From: Thuidium tamariscinum
Lineage: Eukaryota; Streptophyta; Bryopsida; Hypnales; Thuidiaceae
NCBI GenBank assembly: GCA_947034885.2
Contig: OX344750.2
Location: 6,988,501 to 7,052,500 of the forward strand
DNA: 64,000 bases
Direction of reading: 5' to 3'
Shown here: one piece after another, positions 38,638 to 51,779 of the stretch
Numbering within the stretch: the stretch's first letter is position 1
Layout of the letters: every line of letters starts with the position of its first letter
The notes under the pieces: generated by a model
What the model was told of the DNA's origin: nothing
What the model saw: the letters and a program-made list of their open reading frames with translations, nothing else
Database searches by the model: none
Program-made: the position numbers and the translations under genes

Positions 38638-39349
38638 GGGTGAATGCAAGAAACATTTATACTAATTTGCATCACACAACGTGTGCTAATCTGTTTTTTG
38701 GCTATAACTATTGTATTTTGACTTTGAATGACTCAATATCTATAGAAAAAATACTCAAGACTATTATAAACTTTGCCTAAGTTTTTTGTAATTTTTAAAA
38801 ATATTTAACTATTTAAAAATAGACTCCAATTGAATATTACAAATGCTAGATTGGAGGGTTTTAGTACTATTCAACACCCAAAAAAACGAATTTTGAGCTA
38901 AAATTTGGAAGATATGGTCTTCTACTAGACTTATAGCTTTCTAAGAAAGGAATTTTTTAAAAGTTATTTTTTTGTGGAATATAAGTCCACAAAGTGAGCT
39001 TCCTTCTACATGCATTTTGAAATATGTAAAAGATGATTTTGGTGAGTTTTTTGGTAAATGACCATCTCCATAAAATTCTTGTAAACTGAAAAAAAATTTA
39101 ATTAAAAAAAATTCCTATTATTTATGAATTAAGACATCAAAATATGTATTTTCTTGAGGTTTGGCACTTTTCAAGTTCTCCTACTTAGAAGTTTTTGTAA
39201 CAAATTTCCTTTGGTGGTTTTCTTCATCTTAAAGGTATATACATTATTCATATTTTTAAAATTTAAAATAAATATTTTTCTAATTTTAAAGTACTCCCAA
39301 AAAAAACATGCAAACACAACAAATAATACAAATGTTTCTTGCATTCACC
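38638..39349. mobile_element. Harbinger-like TIR element, copy at 38.6 kb
   Basis: Starts GGGTGAATGCAAGAAAC and ends GTTTCTTGCATTCACC, 712 bp. It is orthologous in position to 3072-3787. Its left flank shows the site without the foldback element. Non-coding. Confidence 0.75.
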
Positions 39350-40416
39350 TAAGGGTCCTTCTCAACACTTTTTAAAAACCCTATTGAGAATCTACAATTT
39401 CTCTAATGTGTCTTGGAAAGAGGTAGGCTCAAAGTTCAAATTGACCATCCTTCTCTTGATTATCTAGATGTTCAATACAAGATTTCTACTTCCAAAGTTA
39501 GATAATTTTGATAAAAGTCATGATCAACAAATGAAAATGCAACCAAACTAGTCATAGAAACATTGGGTGTAGGGTCCTAGATTCAAACAAGTATCAAGAT
39601 TTCAAACACATTTAATTGAATGCAACAATCTATTATCTATAGTAACAGTAACAATTTCACTATCACCAAGATTAATTCTTTGAAATGATCAATGACATGC
39701 AAGTTGATTGCATGAAACACCTATCCGATTTTCCATCACATGTTCACTATGGAAGTTGTTTGGGCCGTGAGCATTGCAAAAATGATTGAATGAACATCAA
39801 ATTTAGAAATAAGCTTTCAATAGCACTTGAAAATGTACTTGAATTATTTCAATTATTTCAAAATAATTCAATAAGTGAGATCAGATTTTGAATATATGTC
39901 ACATATATAGTTTGGGTCGGGTTTTAGTACTATTGAGGACCTTTTTTAAGAGTTACATCATCAAATTTAGTAGGTTAGTTCTTCCAATAGAAATACATCT
40001 TCTCAATAGAGGGATTTCCAAGAACACATTGCAAGTCTATTTTACATTTGCCTAGAGTGTACTTCATTAACTAAAGATTGAATTTATATTGAATTAAAAT
40101 TGGGTTTCTAGTTTTAGCTCTAATCTTCTTTCTATGTTCTTAGTTGGCAACAATGTCTACTTTTTGAATAAATTTGTCAAGTGCATTTTCTCATTTATAA
40201 AAGTAAAAATATGAAAGTGTCATTTTCTACTATTAATTGTAGTTTGTGGCTCAAAATAGTACTTCAAGATATATAAAAACAAATCAATAGTATTATTGCG
40301 GGTCCATAGTGCCTTCAATTGGTTAATATCAACTAATTTTTCTAGTCAATTAAATATTGTCATCCATCTTTGTCATTTGTTGATCAACTTTTTAAGTTGT
40401 CAAAGCAATGATGCTA

Positions 40417-41146
40417 ATATGTAAGCATGGAAATGCAAGCATGTAAACCTTGAGCATATATATAAGTAAATATCTTACAACCATGCATTGAAGGTGTTTA
40501 TCATATAATCACCTACAATATAGCCATATAGGTATCTATAACATTATTGCATTATAATTATAAAAAATTCATATGATATTCACACATGTACTATAGGTGT
40601 ATAGTCTTTTGGGGTCATAGACTCACATTCCTAGGCTCACATGATACAACCCTTATTGTCAAAATAGTAGGTTTGAAATCCGAGCAACCACTAAGATTTC
40701 ATATACTATGCCATGATTAGTATTGAAGGTGACTTGTAGTACAAAAATACTAAAAGCCTAAAAATTAAAAATGTAATTACAGTATAAGTGTTTCTTGCAA
40801 TCCCTATACACTATCTCTTCAAGGTGAAGAAGGTGCATCTTGATTTCAATGTAATGGGATAATTTTTTCTTCAATGAGTTTTTACAAATGCTAAAGCATC
40901 TAAGCATAAGTAAGCACCAACAACATTAATATGTGAGCATAGAAGTGTGAGCCTATGAGTCTTGAGCCTTAATATAAGTAAGTATCCTACACTCATTGAA
41001 GGTGTTTATAACATAAACACCTATAATATAGGTGTTTAGAACATATTAAATACTCTATAACCATTGAGGTATCTATAATATAGACACCTATACTATAGGT
41101 GTATAGAATTCCAGGCTCATAGGCTCACACTTTCTATACTCACATA
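40417..41146. mobile_element. Two short GTGAGCC-ended elements in tandem
   Basis: Elements 40417-40643 and 40930-41146 both have GTGAGC-type left ends and AGGCTCACA-type right ends. Their cores repeat ATAGGTGTTTA and TATAGACACCTATA palindromes. They are about 220 bp each, non-coding, separated by unrelated sequence that includes the solo TIR end at 40780. Confidence 0.55.
40780..40804. mobile_element. Solo right end of the TIR family
   Basis: The segment ending AAGTGTTTCTTGCAATCCC resembles only the right terminus. No left partner was found within about 1 kb, so this is a remnant. Confidence 0.4.
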
Positions 41147-41149
41147 CTA

Positions 41150-42710
41150 GCAATTGTGAAGTAAGCACTATAACCTCTTTACAAATAAAAACTCGAATCG
41201 ATGAAAGAAGAAATTTTATTTGTTGCTTTCCATCAACACTTTGATATTGCTACAAGCATCAAACATACGTTGAGCTCCTTTCCAAATCTCCGTACTTTGC
41301 AAAGAAATTGTTGAAACCACCTCCTTAACTTTTGAGGTCAACAATTCTAGACTCAAGGTCTTTTGAGTTCTCTTTAGATTTGATAATCATTTCTACAAAA
41401 GAGCTCCTAGGCCTACTACATGTATAGCAGTTGGAGATTCAATGCTTTCAAAATAGTGCAATTAAGAACAAAAGGTGGATACATTAGGTTTATTGAAAAG
41501 AGCAGTCACAATTGTGGGCATGGAGCAACCTGCTTAATGAGCGATTGAAGAAACACACACTAAATCCAAACTCAATCTTAAGTTGTGTTGATTGTGATTG
41601 TGAGAATTCAAGGCTTTGCAATTGCAAGGTATTTTGTACAATACTAGTTAATAAAGATACATAGAAACTATAATATTAAGAAAATTAGGTGTGGTAGAAA
41701 CACTCATTCTTGTTCATTTTCTCTTCCTTATACGATAGAATACATCTAATTGTGTCCTTAGACTTTGTTCAACCCTTAAAAATCCTTGACTATATCTTCA
41801 CCAAGAACGCTTCAAAATTGTAATATCTAGCACAAGTACCAAAGTTTTTAGAAAAAAAACAAAACATTCTTTGATATATGTAATTGTAGGATCCTATAAT
41901 ACATTGGTTTGAAAAAATGTGTAAAATTTCAGAAACTTGTACCATGAAAATTTAATGATACTAGCATTTGAATTTACAAAAATCTTTTTTTTTTGCCCTA
42001 TACAAAACCAAGGAGTTGCACTTCATAAGTTCACATTTGTATGATAAAAAGTCGAAAATGGTTGTGCTTCTTTGAATTCATTCTTTAAGACAAGTAGGCT
42101 ATATAGTTGAAAAATTCTAATCATTTGGAATTGTACAATATATTAGAAAAAAATAATAAATTAAAAGAAGTAGAGAATGATTCAAAATAGACAGTGTATG
42201 GTTAAGAATTTATTTATGAAATTGAAAAATGTCAATTCCAATGGTTGTAATGTTATAATAAACAATCTATCTACAAAGTTTTTATTTTTTTCAAGAATAT
42301 TAAAATTTGAGTAAAATAAAGGACTTCCAAGTTGTTTTATAGTAGTGAATCCATAACTACTCAAAAACTATAACTCCTCATAACTTTCATCTCATAAATC
42401 AAAATGTTGTGATTCAAATCTTTCTATAGATGTTTAAAACTTTAAATCTAGAAAAACAATTTCAAATTTTTTGTTTATAAAGAAAGGAGTTTTTAAGATA
42501 TACTCGAACTACCTAACTAGTGAAAAAAACTACATATCATACAATAATTTTTTAACCATGTAGTCAAAAGTTATGAAAATTGTTGGGCCAAAAGATATTT
42601 CTTGTTTACATGTGTGAATTTTTTTTTAAAATAATAATAAAATCTCTATCCATAAGAACTTGCCCAAAATTTCTATGTTGCCAAAAAATACAATTTGGTC
42701 CTTTAGGAGT
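41150..42710. other. AT-rich stretch, nothing recognised
   Basis: No open frame longer than about 60 codons has a protein-like pattern, and no terminal repeats were found. Confidence 0.4.
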
Positions 42711-42714
42711 TAAT

Positions 42715-43225
42715 GTGTCATCCAAATGTTTAAATCTAATTCATTGATACATTTGATGGAAAAATACTTAACTCTCATTTTTTGATTGCTAATTTTTATA
42801 AAGTTGAGATTTGGATGAACCTATGTGACAGTTTTAGTAATTTGGGCATGTGGTACTTTGAAAAATCATAAAAATTACATATGACATCTATTTTTTTTTA
42901 AATATTCATGACTTTCACTCACTCATATATCACAAAAATATATTTTTTGGATCACTACAAGTGAAAGGGGTGTTTTAAGTATAGTCCTAGAGATAAGATT
43001 TTAAGTAATGCCCTTTTTAGAAGATTTTAAATAAAAATTAAGTGTCTTCTTAGGAAAATTTTACTAAAAAGACACATATTTTTTATTTAGAATCTCCTAA
43101 AAAGGTCATTACTTAAAATCTTATCTCTGGGACTATATTTAAAACACCTCTTTATCTTGTAGTGGAAAAAAGTGCCTCCAACTATGCTCAATTTCTTACA
43201 TTGATGATTTTGGGTGCTCCTACCT
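42715..43225 (+). repeat. Dispersed repeat R, copy b (interrupted)
   Basis: Shares landmarks such as TTTCACTCACT, GCCTCCAACTATG and GGGTGCT with copies at about 21573-21860, 51780-52095 and 58045-58400. It is interrupted by the CACTA miniature element at 42954-43164. Non-coding. Confidence 0.65.
42954..43164. mobile_element. CACTA-type miniature foldback element, 211 bp
   Basis: CACTACAAG at the left end and CTTGTAGTG at the right end, with near-perfect pairing inward (for example GATAAGATTTTAAGTAATG against its reverse near 43100-43125). CACTA ends are diagnostic. Flanking GAT and GAA are a near-match for a 3-bp target duplication. It interrupts a dispersed repeat whose uninterrupted form is seen near 52000. 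Confidence 0.8.
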
Positions 43226-44026
43226 TCAATTATTGTTTCATGGAGTTCAAAGTGCAAGAATAGATGCTAATTGAAATTCAAAGCTACAAAGTGCATTAAG
43301 TAGATAATTAAGTCTGGTCTAAGAAAGATTATAGAAAGATTAAGAAAATTAAAAAAAACTCTAAATTTGTGAAGTTTTTTGTAACAATTGTTGTGCAACA
43401 CTTGGTATAAGCAAGTAACTAATATAGTGACATAGTGATTGAAGTGGGCTTTGTGATTTCCTTCAATTCAAGTTTTATAAAAGATCACTAAATGTAAGAT
43501 ATTAGCAACAAAATTGATTGTATCTAATATTGTTGCCAAAGCCTCATACATCCCCATGTCAAATTCAAGGCTTTTGCTACCATGACAAACTATATGCATA
43601 ACATACAAGTAGATTGAGATTTTTTGGAGCTTACAATTTTTTTCTTCTCGCTACATTACACATTACAAGTACAGAATGATAGTTCAATACTTCAAGGTAC
43701 TATTTGTATCAAGTTTCAAGCATTATATACATCTTACATGGAACAAGTGCACAAGTAATTCAATTCTTATATCATTGCAAGGTAGAGAGGCATTGTGAAT
43801 AGGTGCCCAAGTAGTTCAAATCTCGCATCACTACAAGGCAGATAGGCATTGTCTACAAGTATTTCATTGCAAGTGTAGATTCATCTTTGTCTATTAATAT
43901 AGATTGATTTATAGTTGTGAAGGTAGATTCATATATTTCTATCAACTTTGAATCTTCTATGCAAGTGTTGTAATGTGCATGTGAATCAATGCTTTCATTT
44001 GGTAGTCATTTTTGGTTCATTGAATT

Positions 44027-44480
44027 TTGCAAGAGGCCTTTGAAGTTTTAGCTATGAAGACTTTCCATTTGAGCATTGAAGAGAAGGCAACTACATTAGG
44101 CATGTATAAAATGCATTTGAGAACGGTGTGTATTTCAAAGGCATTGAATATGCCACCTACTTCTATTTATAGTGTTGTGCAAAGATGTAAACTTCATAGA
44201 AGAGTAGTATCATTGAAGCCTAAGAAGAGACCACTCAAGCTAACAATACAAGACAAGAGACAACTAGGACAACTTATGACACATCATTGTTGGATGCTTT
44301 CAAAAACTTGTAGCAACATTAATTACAAAGGTTTATTGAAACACAATAAAGACAACAATTAAAATTCTTGGTTTTTGAAATTGGATTGTAGCAAAAAAAG
44401 CCATATCTTAATGAGAGAAAATTTCAACCCAAGTGTGGGCCTAATGGATGCATGAGAATGTGCAGTTACAACAAAAATCA
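44027..44480 (+). pseudogene. Possible Tc1/mariner transposase N-terminal relic
   Basis: The 111-codon open stretch 44027-44362 has a helix-turn-helix-like segment (ALNMPPTSIYSVVQRCK) followed by a basic linker and LTIQDKRQLGQLM. This resembles the two-HTH DNA-binding region of Tc1/mariner transposases (family knowledge). After its stop, another frame gives a KKPYLNERKF-type segment (about 44395-44430), which fits the next conserved block. No catalytic DDE/D region was recognised. Similarity is by eye only. Confidence 0.45.
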
Positions 44481-44489
44481 ACCCAAATT

Positions 44490-46120
44490 GGCAGCTAGAG
44501 AATCTGTAAGGTGAGTAGTCAACTCATGTGCCCTGTCAAATTTCTGATTAAATAAATATTCAAAAACTTTTTTATTTTTATTTATTTTGAAATTTTTATT
44601 TTTTGAAATTTTTTAAAACTATTTTCTTACTTCCCTATAATTGCACATTCACTGAAATTGAAATGACCCTCTACAAGGTCCAAATTTTTTCTCATGTTAT
44701 GATGGACACAAAACAAAGAGGCTACAATTTGCATAAGATCATTAACACTTGACTATTGCAAATTGGTACAAGGTAATTTAGACACATAGATGGATCATCA
44801 TTTTAGCTCTAAAAAAAATTCATGGCATATCTTGGTATGGCATCATTCTCATGGATGCTACTTTTCAATTTGTTTGGCTATAGCTTTCAAACTAAGATGT
44901 GTGACCTGTATCAATAATGATTTAGGGCATGTTTTTTTCAATTTTGATAAATTCACATTTGTGTAGTCTTCAAATAGACGCAAAGCTAGAGATTTTGTTG
45001 ACATTCTTTATGAGAGTTGATTAAGTGGATTCTACTTTATGATTGTTGTTATGACCTTTTTTTTAATGGACGATAGTACATCCATGCATTGTAGTATGCG
45101 CCAAAATCTTTGGAGAGTAGAAGTTTTGACCTCTATTTGCACTCTAAATCCTAATTTCTTTCTTTTGCCCTTTCATAAATGAATTTTCTACTTTTAATCC
45201 ATTTGCACTACTAGACATCATCCATATATATCTTCTTTGTTTTTCTTGTTTATTTTTTAGGTGCCATAAGGTTTTGGAAAGCTCTAGACACGCTCTATAC
45301 TATTTTGAACAAAAACTTGTAAGTCAAAGGATGCACTATGTAGGGTGTTCATTGGTACCATGCAACCAAGCCCTTATTTCATAAAGGCTATGTAGGTAAA
45401 TTTTGTGAATTTTTATTGAGCTATATTTATCTAAATTTCTAAATTCTTCTTATTTCATGTATACTTTGAATTTTTTTTTGTACTATTGTTTTGTACCCTA
45501 TGTTCATTATTTCATTATAAACATAGAACAACAGCAAACTTTAAACTATCTAAAATCATTAGAGCAATGTCTCCTATAGCCAAAAAGTATTTATTCACTT
45601 CAAAATTATCAATTCAATTATCAATCATTCAAATTCATTATACCATATCATCAAATTAATTAAGATTCAAAATATTCCCAGCACTTAAAAAAGAATTTCA
45701 TAGCCAAGATTTCAAAACTCATGTGGATTCCAAAGATTCAACTTCAGTCTTTGTTTGCAGTAGAATTGATATTCCTCAAGAGTTCTTATTTACAAGATTC
45801 AAATCAAAATTTCATTGGCTAAAGCTACAACAATCATTAGATCACTAGCATGCTTCAATATTCTTCCCTAAAATACTAATAATGCTTCAAGTATAACACT
45901 AGTATGTCAAAAAAAAAAAATCTAAGACATCGCAAAATATTGTTACAAGAACCAAACAAGATCCACATAACTTCAAAGATGGTCAATTTTGTTAAAATGG
46001 TGGTAATCCAATAAAATGGCACAACATTCTGTTAAAATGGCACATTTTCTTCCTCTACTTCTAGGCCTCTATGTCAAAATAGTATACAAAATATGTCAAA
46101 ATGGCACTTGAAATTTGTCA
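44490..46120. other. AT-rich stretch with a short ATGGCAC-type repeat
   Basis: 45980-46130 repeats ATGTCAAAATGGCAC and related words, also found just after the TIR element at 46865-46910, so that element split this small array. Nothing else was recognised. Confidence 0.4.
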
Positions 46121-46130
46121 AAGTGGTACA

Positions 46131-46864
46131 AGGCGAGTTCAAGAAAGACCGACTGGTTTTTGTACACTTTGGCCATAGTACTCCTGATTTTTCGGGAGTA
46201 CTTTAAAAATAGAAAAAAAAAATTTAAAAATTGTGAAAAATATGCTTAATGTGTATTTTTTGAAGAAGAAGATATACTATGAAGGAAAAGTGTAGGAAAA
46301 TTTTCTAAGTAGGTGAACTAGAAAAGTGCAAAATCTCATGAAAATAGGCACTTTTACATTTTTATTTGTAAAAAATAGGAAAAGAAACTTTTTCAAAAAC
46401 TAAAAATTTGCCATTAGGGAATAGTTGATGATGATTAGATTTCACCAAAAGAATTATCTAAAAACCATCTTCAATGTCAAAAAATTGCATGCAAAGGAAG
46501 TGTTGTTTGTACTCATCTAGAGGGCATAAAATAATATATTTTCAAATTTCCTTTGGTAGATACATGATTCCCTACTATGTAAATAGAACATGAAATTTTT
46601 AGCTCTAAATCATTAAATTTGGGTACTCCTAACGTAGTAAAAACCCTGAAATTCCTAATTGTGACAAATTAGCTAAATTAAAAATTAATTATAAAATTAA
46701 TTTTTAAAAAATTCAAAAAATAAGGTATCTGATAAACATCAAGTTAGGCATCTCCAATAAAAATTTCAAACTTATAGGATTCATGCATCAAAAGTTATTG
46801 CCAAAAACAACATTGTCACATTGATCGTGACGTGAAATAGGACCGGTCTTTCTTGAACTCACCC
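46131..46864. mobile_element. Variant TIR element with AGTTCAAGAAAGACC ends
   Basis: The left end AGGCGAGTTCAAGAAAGACC and the right end GGTCTTTCTTGAACTCACCC form an inverted repeat. TACA flanks both sides. The interior matches the GGGTGATTGCAAGAAACAC family (same order of landmarks), so it is a subfamily with changed ends. 734 bp, non-coding. Confidence 0.7.
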
Positions 46865-46869
46865 TACAC

Positions 46870-48540
46870 GGAATATGTCAAAATGGCACTCGGAATACCG
46901 CCATTTTAATGAAATTGACCATAAAGTATCTTCAAAAATTCATTTTGATTATCTATTGAGAGTCACATATTAGTAAATAACATTTGCACTTTGGTGTATT
47001 TCAACCATAGAACAAAAGCATGACCAACTACCATCAAGTAGTCATTTGAACATCAATAAAAAAACCTACACAAGCTAAAAGTCAATAATTATTGGAGTTT
47101 GTTCCATTGCTTGATTAATATGTCAACAAGCTACATTTGTACCCTAATTAATTACATACAATGGAAATACAACAATGGTTTTGTAGACATTGGATTGAAT
47201 TTTTTACATATAGTTAGTGATGTGAAAGTTATGAGCACTTGTTTTTTGGGCAATTTAAGCATCTTTTAGAAAGAATAACATAAAGGATTCACTTTTGAAT
47301 GCAAATTTCACAATTTATTAGAAAAAAATATTTGGTAAGATTAAGTTTGCTTGTTTGAACAACCTCACCACTGGGATTCATTTGTTGTATTTCAATCTCA
47401 TCTTAGAGCTATCAATGATTTAATAGTTTTTCTTTCAATCATGAACTTCTTTCTACTCCATAATTTTTTTAAGGAATGAAAATCAAGTGTTAATTCTTCA
47501 AAATTTATTTCCTAGATTTTTAACTAAATTCTTCACTATCAAGATTTTTTAATTCAAATTTCATAGTGCAAAATTTTTGCACAAATGGCAGTCAAAGTCA
47601 TCTAAAATTTCAAGCAAGTGCTTAAAATAATCTTTTTTCCAAATTTGAATGCTAATATCTTCAAATATATATGATCAAGACTTATGAAATTTTTAGCACA
47701 TGACCTTAAACTATAAGTAAAATATAAGATCTTATATTTAAATCTTTATAAAAAAAAATTTAATTAAGAATGGGAGCTACGAATAGCACTTTGTGGTCTA
47801 ATCTACCTTTCTTGATGGATTAGTATGATTTTTGGAAGCCAAAAAGTGCTTTGAACCCATAGCCAATGTCTAGAGTCTTTCAATTCGGAATTTTTTTTGG
47901 AATGAATGTAGCAAAAATGGTAGTTTTGAGTGTTTTGGGGAGAAAAATGGCCTTGGTCCTTAAAGGGTTAAATTTTTTTTCACATAGTTGACTATGCTTT
48001 TAAGAACAATTTTACTACTAGAATAGTGTATTTTATTTACATCTTACAACTATTAACAATTTAGTTGTTCCTTTTATCTCATATTAAATGATTTAATGTA
48101 TTTAAGATTTTTTGGAAGAATGAAAGTGAAACGTTCGTTTTTTGAATTTTTTTTTGGACTCTCAAGTCTCAACTCAATTTTCCAATATAAAATATTAGAA
48201 ATTTAAAATCAATAGAGTAGAAAAATTTTAAGTTAAGTTTTAAGAAACTTCAAACTTCAAAGCGAAAGAATCCAGACAAGCAAGCTGCAAAAAAACTTGT
48301 TTTCTTCACTTTAAATGCAAATTTCATGCAATCTATCCAATCAAAGTTTCTAAAATTTCTTACATGTATTTTTTAAATATTTTATTTCAAGATCTTACAA
48401 TTACATATGACAAAAAAAATGTCTTACAATTTATTTTTTCTCTTTCCAAAGAAGTCAAGACAATTTTGCAAGTTTTTGATGAAAAAAGGACTTGAAACTA
48501 TACAGTTAACATAAATTGGGAGGTACAACACACTTTACCG
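46870..48540. other. AT-rich stretch, nothing recognised
   Basis: No gene, terminal repeat or array was identified. Confidence 0.4.
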
Positions 48541-49690
48541 TCCATTTGCAATACAAACTAGCTTGCAGATCATTCTAGAACAGCTTGGGTGCAAGACTTG
48601 AGTGGGAATCTCCGCCCCCAATTTCACCATTCACGAGGCCGTTCATATCTTGAATTTTAGTCTATTCTTGGATATCGCACATGTGCATTTTCATTCATCT
48701 CCATTATCAGGCTTAAAGCCGGTGAAACATCTCAGAGGACGATGGCCACAAGGCCACAGACCACGCCTCGTCACGAATGTGATACACTCCTGTCCAGGAT
48801 CGGAACTTGCTTCAGAATCTACGAACAGACACGGCTCTTCAAGAATGTTTCTACGTCCACAATAATATCTAGCTAGGAACTGCGCATGCGAAATGAACAG
48901 AACCACGTCCCAAACACGGTTAGTTCTTCAAGAATGTTACGGAGTATATAATCATATCTGCCGCACCCACTCTGACTTGAGATGAACAGTTGAAGCACAG
49001 CGTGACGCCGTCCAGATCATGGGTGTTCAAGACCTGTTGTTACGTAGAACAGTAGTCGGTAGTAGCAAGGAACCTGCTCACGCGAGAATCAAACTGGACG
49101 AGGATCGATACTCTTGCGGGGACTCATCATCAGGAAAGAATGTTTCCGAATGCGGAATATCTAGAAACTGTTCATTGCCCTGACAGCCAAAACTCCGCTG
49201 GGTTGCGCGCGCCCCGCACTAGCTGTGCGCAGTCCCAGAATCCGAGTAAAGCGTTCTTGCGTGGACTTCAGTTCACTTTACAAACAATTACGGGGTACTT
49301 CTCAGGTGCTAGAAAAGCTGTCAGCCAGCACGCCGATCCCGAGGATGGACTGTGCCACTGTGGTGCTGTGAACACTCTGCTGTCCCAACTCCCAAGTTCG
49401 TACCGGCCTGCCTGGATGCAAGATTCCCAGCACACCCAATCACATCCAGTTCGCGTCCATGCAAGCAGTGTTCTCCGTCAATGTTTCTAAATTTAGCAAA
49501 TATTCTTCCCCAATTGGCCTCTACAGTGTTGAGCTACAGGGATCGTGAGAGCAGTGTTGACATCGAGGCAACTCAGAGTCCGTGGTCGGAGGACTCTGGA
49601 TTCGGATCTTTCTACGCTAAAGAAATTGTGGCGCATGGGAAGAGTCTGTGCATGACAGCATCACCACCCGTCTAGTGATGCTCGTATGCA
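48540..49690. other. GC-richer island without a recognised gene
   Basis: Composition changes abruptly from the AT-rich surroundings. A TATA-like GAGTATATAATC is near 48940. The forward stretch 49352-49675 is open for 107 codons and ends in residues such as ESSVDIEATQSPWSEDSGFG. It could be a small gene, a relic or promoter DNA. I recognise no domain. Confidence 0.3.
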
Positions 49691-50188
49691 CATATTCTAT
49701 GTCTGAAAATTAGGTGTATATTAACATTTTAATCAATAATAATTCAACCATCTTGAAATTAAAAGAGAAAACTGAAATTTGGCAAGTTGTAAGGATGGTA
49801 GTGAGATTTCATGTTTTCAACAAAAGAATAAGGTCAAAATCATCTTCAATGTTCAGAAACTTGTGCAAGTGTGCTTGTGTGGGAACGATATGAAATGCCC
49901 TTTTGTAGTTTTGTAGAAACATTCAACATAATATACAAATAGAACACAAAATTTTAGCTCTAAATCATTGATCTAAAGTACTCTATTGAACATTTGAATT
50001 CAAAATCCCTATGTCTGAAAGTATGACAAATGATTGACTTTTAAATATAAAATGATTTGAAATTTTCCTGAAGAATCAAGACATCTATAAATCCATTAGC
50101 AGAAAAAATTTCAAATTTATAGGGATCATGCTTCAAAAGTTATAGTATAGGACAAAACTAACAAAACGCTACCAAAAATTTAGTATTA

Positions 50189-50909
50189 GGGTGATTGCAC
50201 GAAACACTTGTATTATTTTTTGTCACACATCTCATGCTAATTTGTTTTTTGGCCATAACTTTTCATTTTCGCTCCAAATGACTCAAGATTTTTAAGGGAG
50301 GTAATCATGACTATCAAATACTTTACATAGTTTTTTCATAATTTTCAAAAATAATTTACTATCCAAAAATAGACCCAAATTGAATGCCATACTTTGCAGT
50401 TTAGGGGATTTTAGTACTAAGGAGTACCTTTTTTTAATGATTTTGAGATGAAATTTGGACGAGAGGGTCTCCTAGTAGATTTCTATCTTTCCAAAGAAGG
50501 ATTTTTAAAAATAGTTAATTTTATGTGGTGTGGAAGTCTACAAAGTGAATTTCTTTCTGTTTGCATTTTGAAACATATAAAATATTATTTTGGTATATTT
50601 TTTTGGTGAATAACCATCTCCATATAGTTGTTACAAACGAAAAACTTTTATTTTTTGTATTTACTTATTTTTACTATTTTCCCCTAATAAAAACATGAAG
50701 GTATGTATTTTTTTGAGACTTAGCACTTACAAGTTCTCCTACTTAGAGAATTTTTCTATTTGATTCCTTCCCTAGGTACCTTCACCTTAAAGTTATATAC
50801 ATTAGTCATATTTTTTTCTTAAATTTAAAATTGATTTCTTAATTTTAAAGTGCTCCCGAAAAAAATCATGAAAATGCAACAAAATTGAAAGGTGTTTCTT
50901 GCAGTTGGC
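50189..50909. mobile_element. Harbinger-like TIR element with TTA target duplication
   Basis: Starts GGGTGATTGCACGAAACAC and ends GGTGTTTCTTGCAGTTGGC. TTA lies directly on both sides (50186-50188 and 50910-50912), which is the target preference of PIF/Harbinger elements. 721 bp, non-coding. Confidence 0.8.
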
Positions 50910-51779
50910 TTATTATACAATAGGAAAAATTTAATTTGATTGGAAAAATTTGACTTGAAGGTCATTGCAAGCTATATTTAGGGTATAAAAATTATAACAA
51001 CTAATTGAGAGGTATTCATAGTAATATCTACTGCTACTAGCACCTCTTGAAATAAATTCAAATTAATTGGATTGTTTTTGCTTTATTAATTTACAAATTT
51101 ATTTCTTTATTACTTTTAATTACAAAAAAATTGTAAATATTATTATTTTTTTCATGAGACAAAGTGAAAATTTTCACAATAATTGACACTATATAGTGTC
51201 ATGTAATAAATATACAAAAGTGACATTTGAACACAATTTAAAAGGTAATTTAATTTATTTCAAATATAATGTGTGACTCTTTCACAATGGATCTACAATT
51301 TTGGAAGTTAAGGCTAGTAGGAAGTCTATAAAGTGCCCATTTAAGAACTATATATAAATTTTAGGGAGGTAAAATTTCTTGAAATATTTTCAGTAAATTT
51401 TCCTTGAAATACAAGTAGAATTGGCAACCAACTCAAGTCATTTCATATTTTTGAAAGCTTTGTAGGATTAATTATGAATTTATGAAGTCAAAACAACATA
51501 AGATTCTATAATCATCCACCTTGTCAAATGTGCATTGTTTGTACATTTCTATGAAGATGAAAATATAACATGTATAAATAGTGTGCATTTTGAAGAGGTG
51601 GACAGTTTTAGAGCCCAAGGGAATTTCAAGCCATCATTCTACACTAAACAAAATAGGGGTTTTAAGGGGACCAAAAAATAAAATGACTTCTTGTGAAAAA
51701 TAATAAGGGAGAAACACCCATTCCCGGATGTGTCCCTTGTAGTGGACTATAGACTCACCCAATTGCATCAGTAGAGTTC

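Larger units (their letters stand above)
36100..40312. repeat. Multi-kb dispersed repeat, copy 2
   Basis: Same orientation as 1-4790. It contains a long-terminal-inverted-repeat element (36319-38404), a nested miniature element (36626-36923), a partial family member (36924-37630) and the element at 38638-39349, which sits at the same place as its counterpart in copy 1 and so predates the duplication. No gene is supported. Confidence 0.8.
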
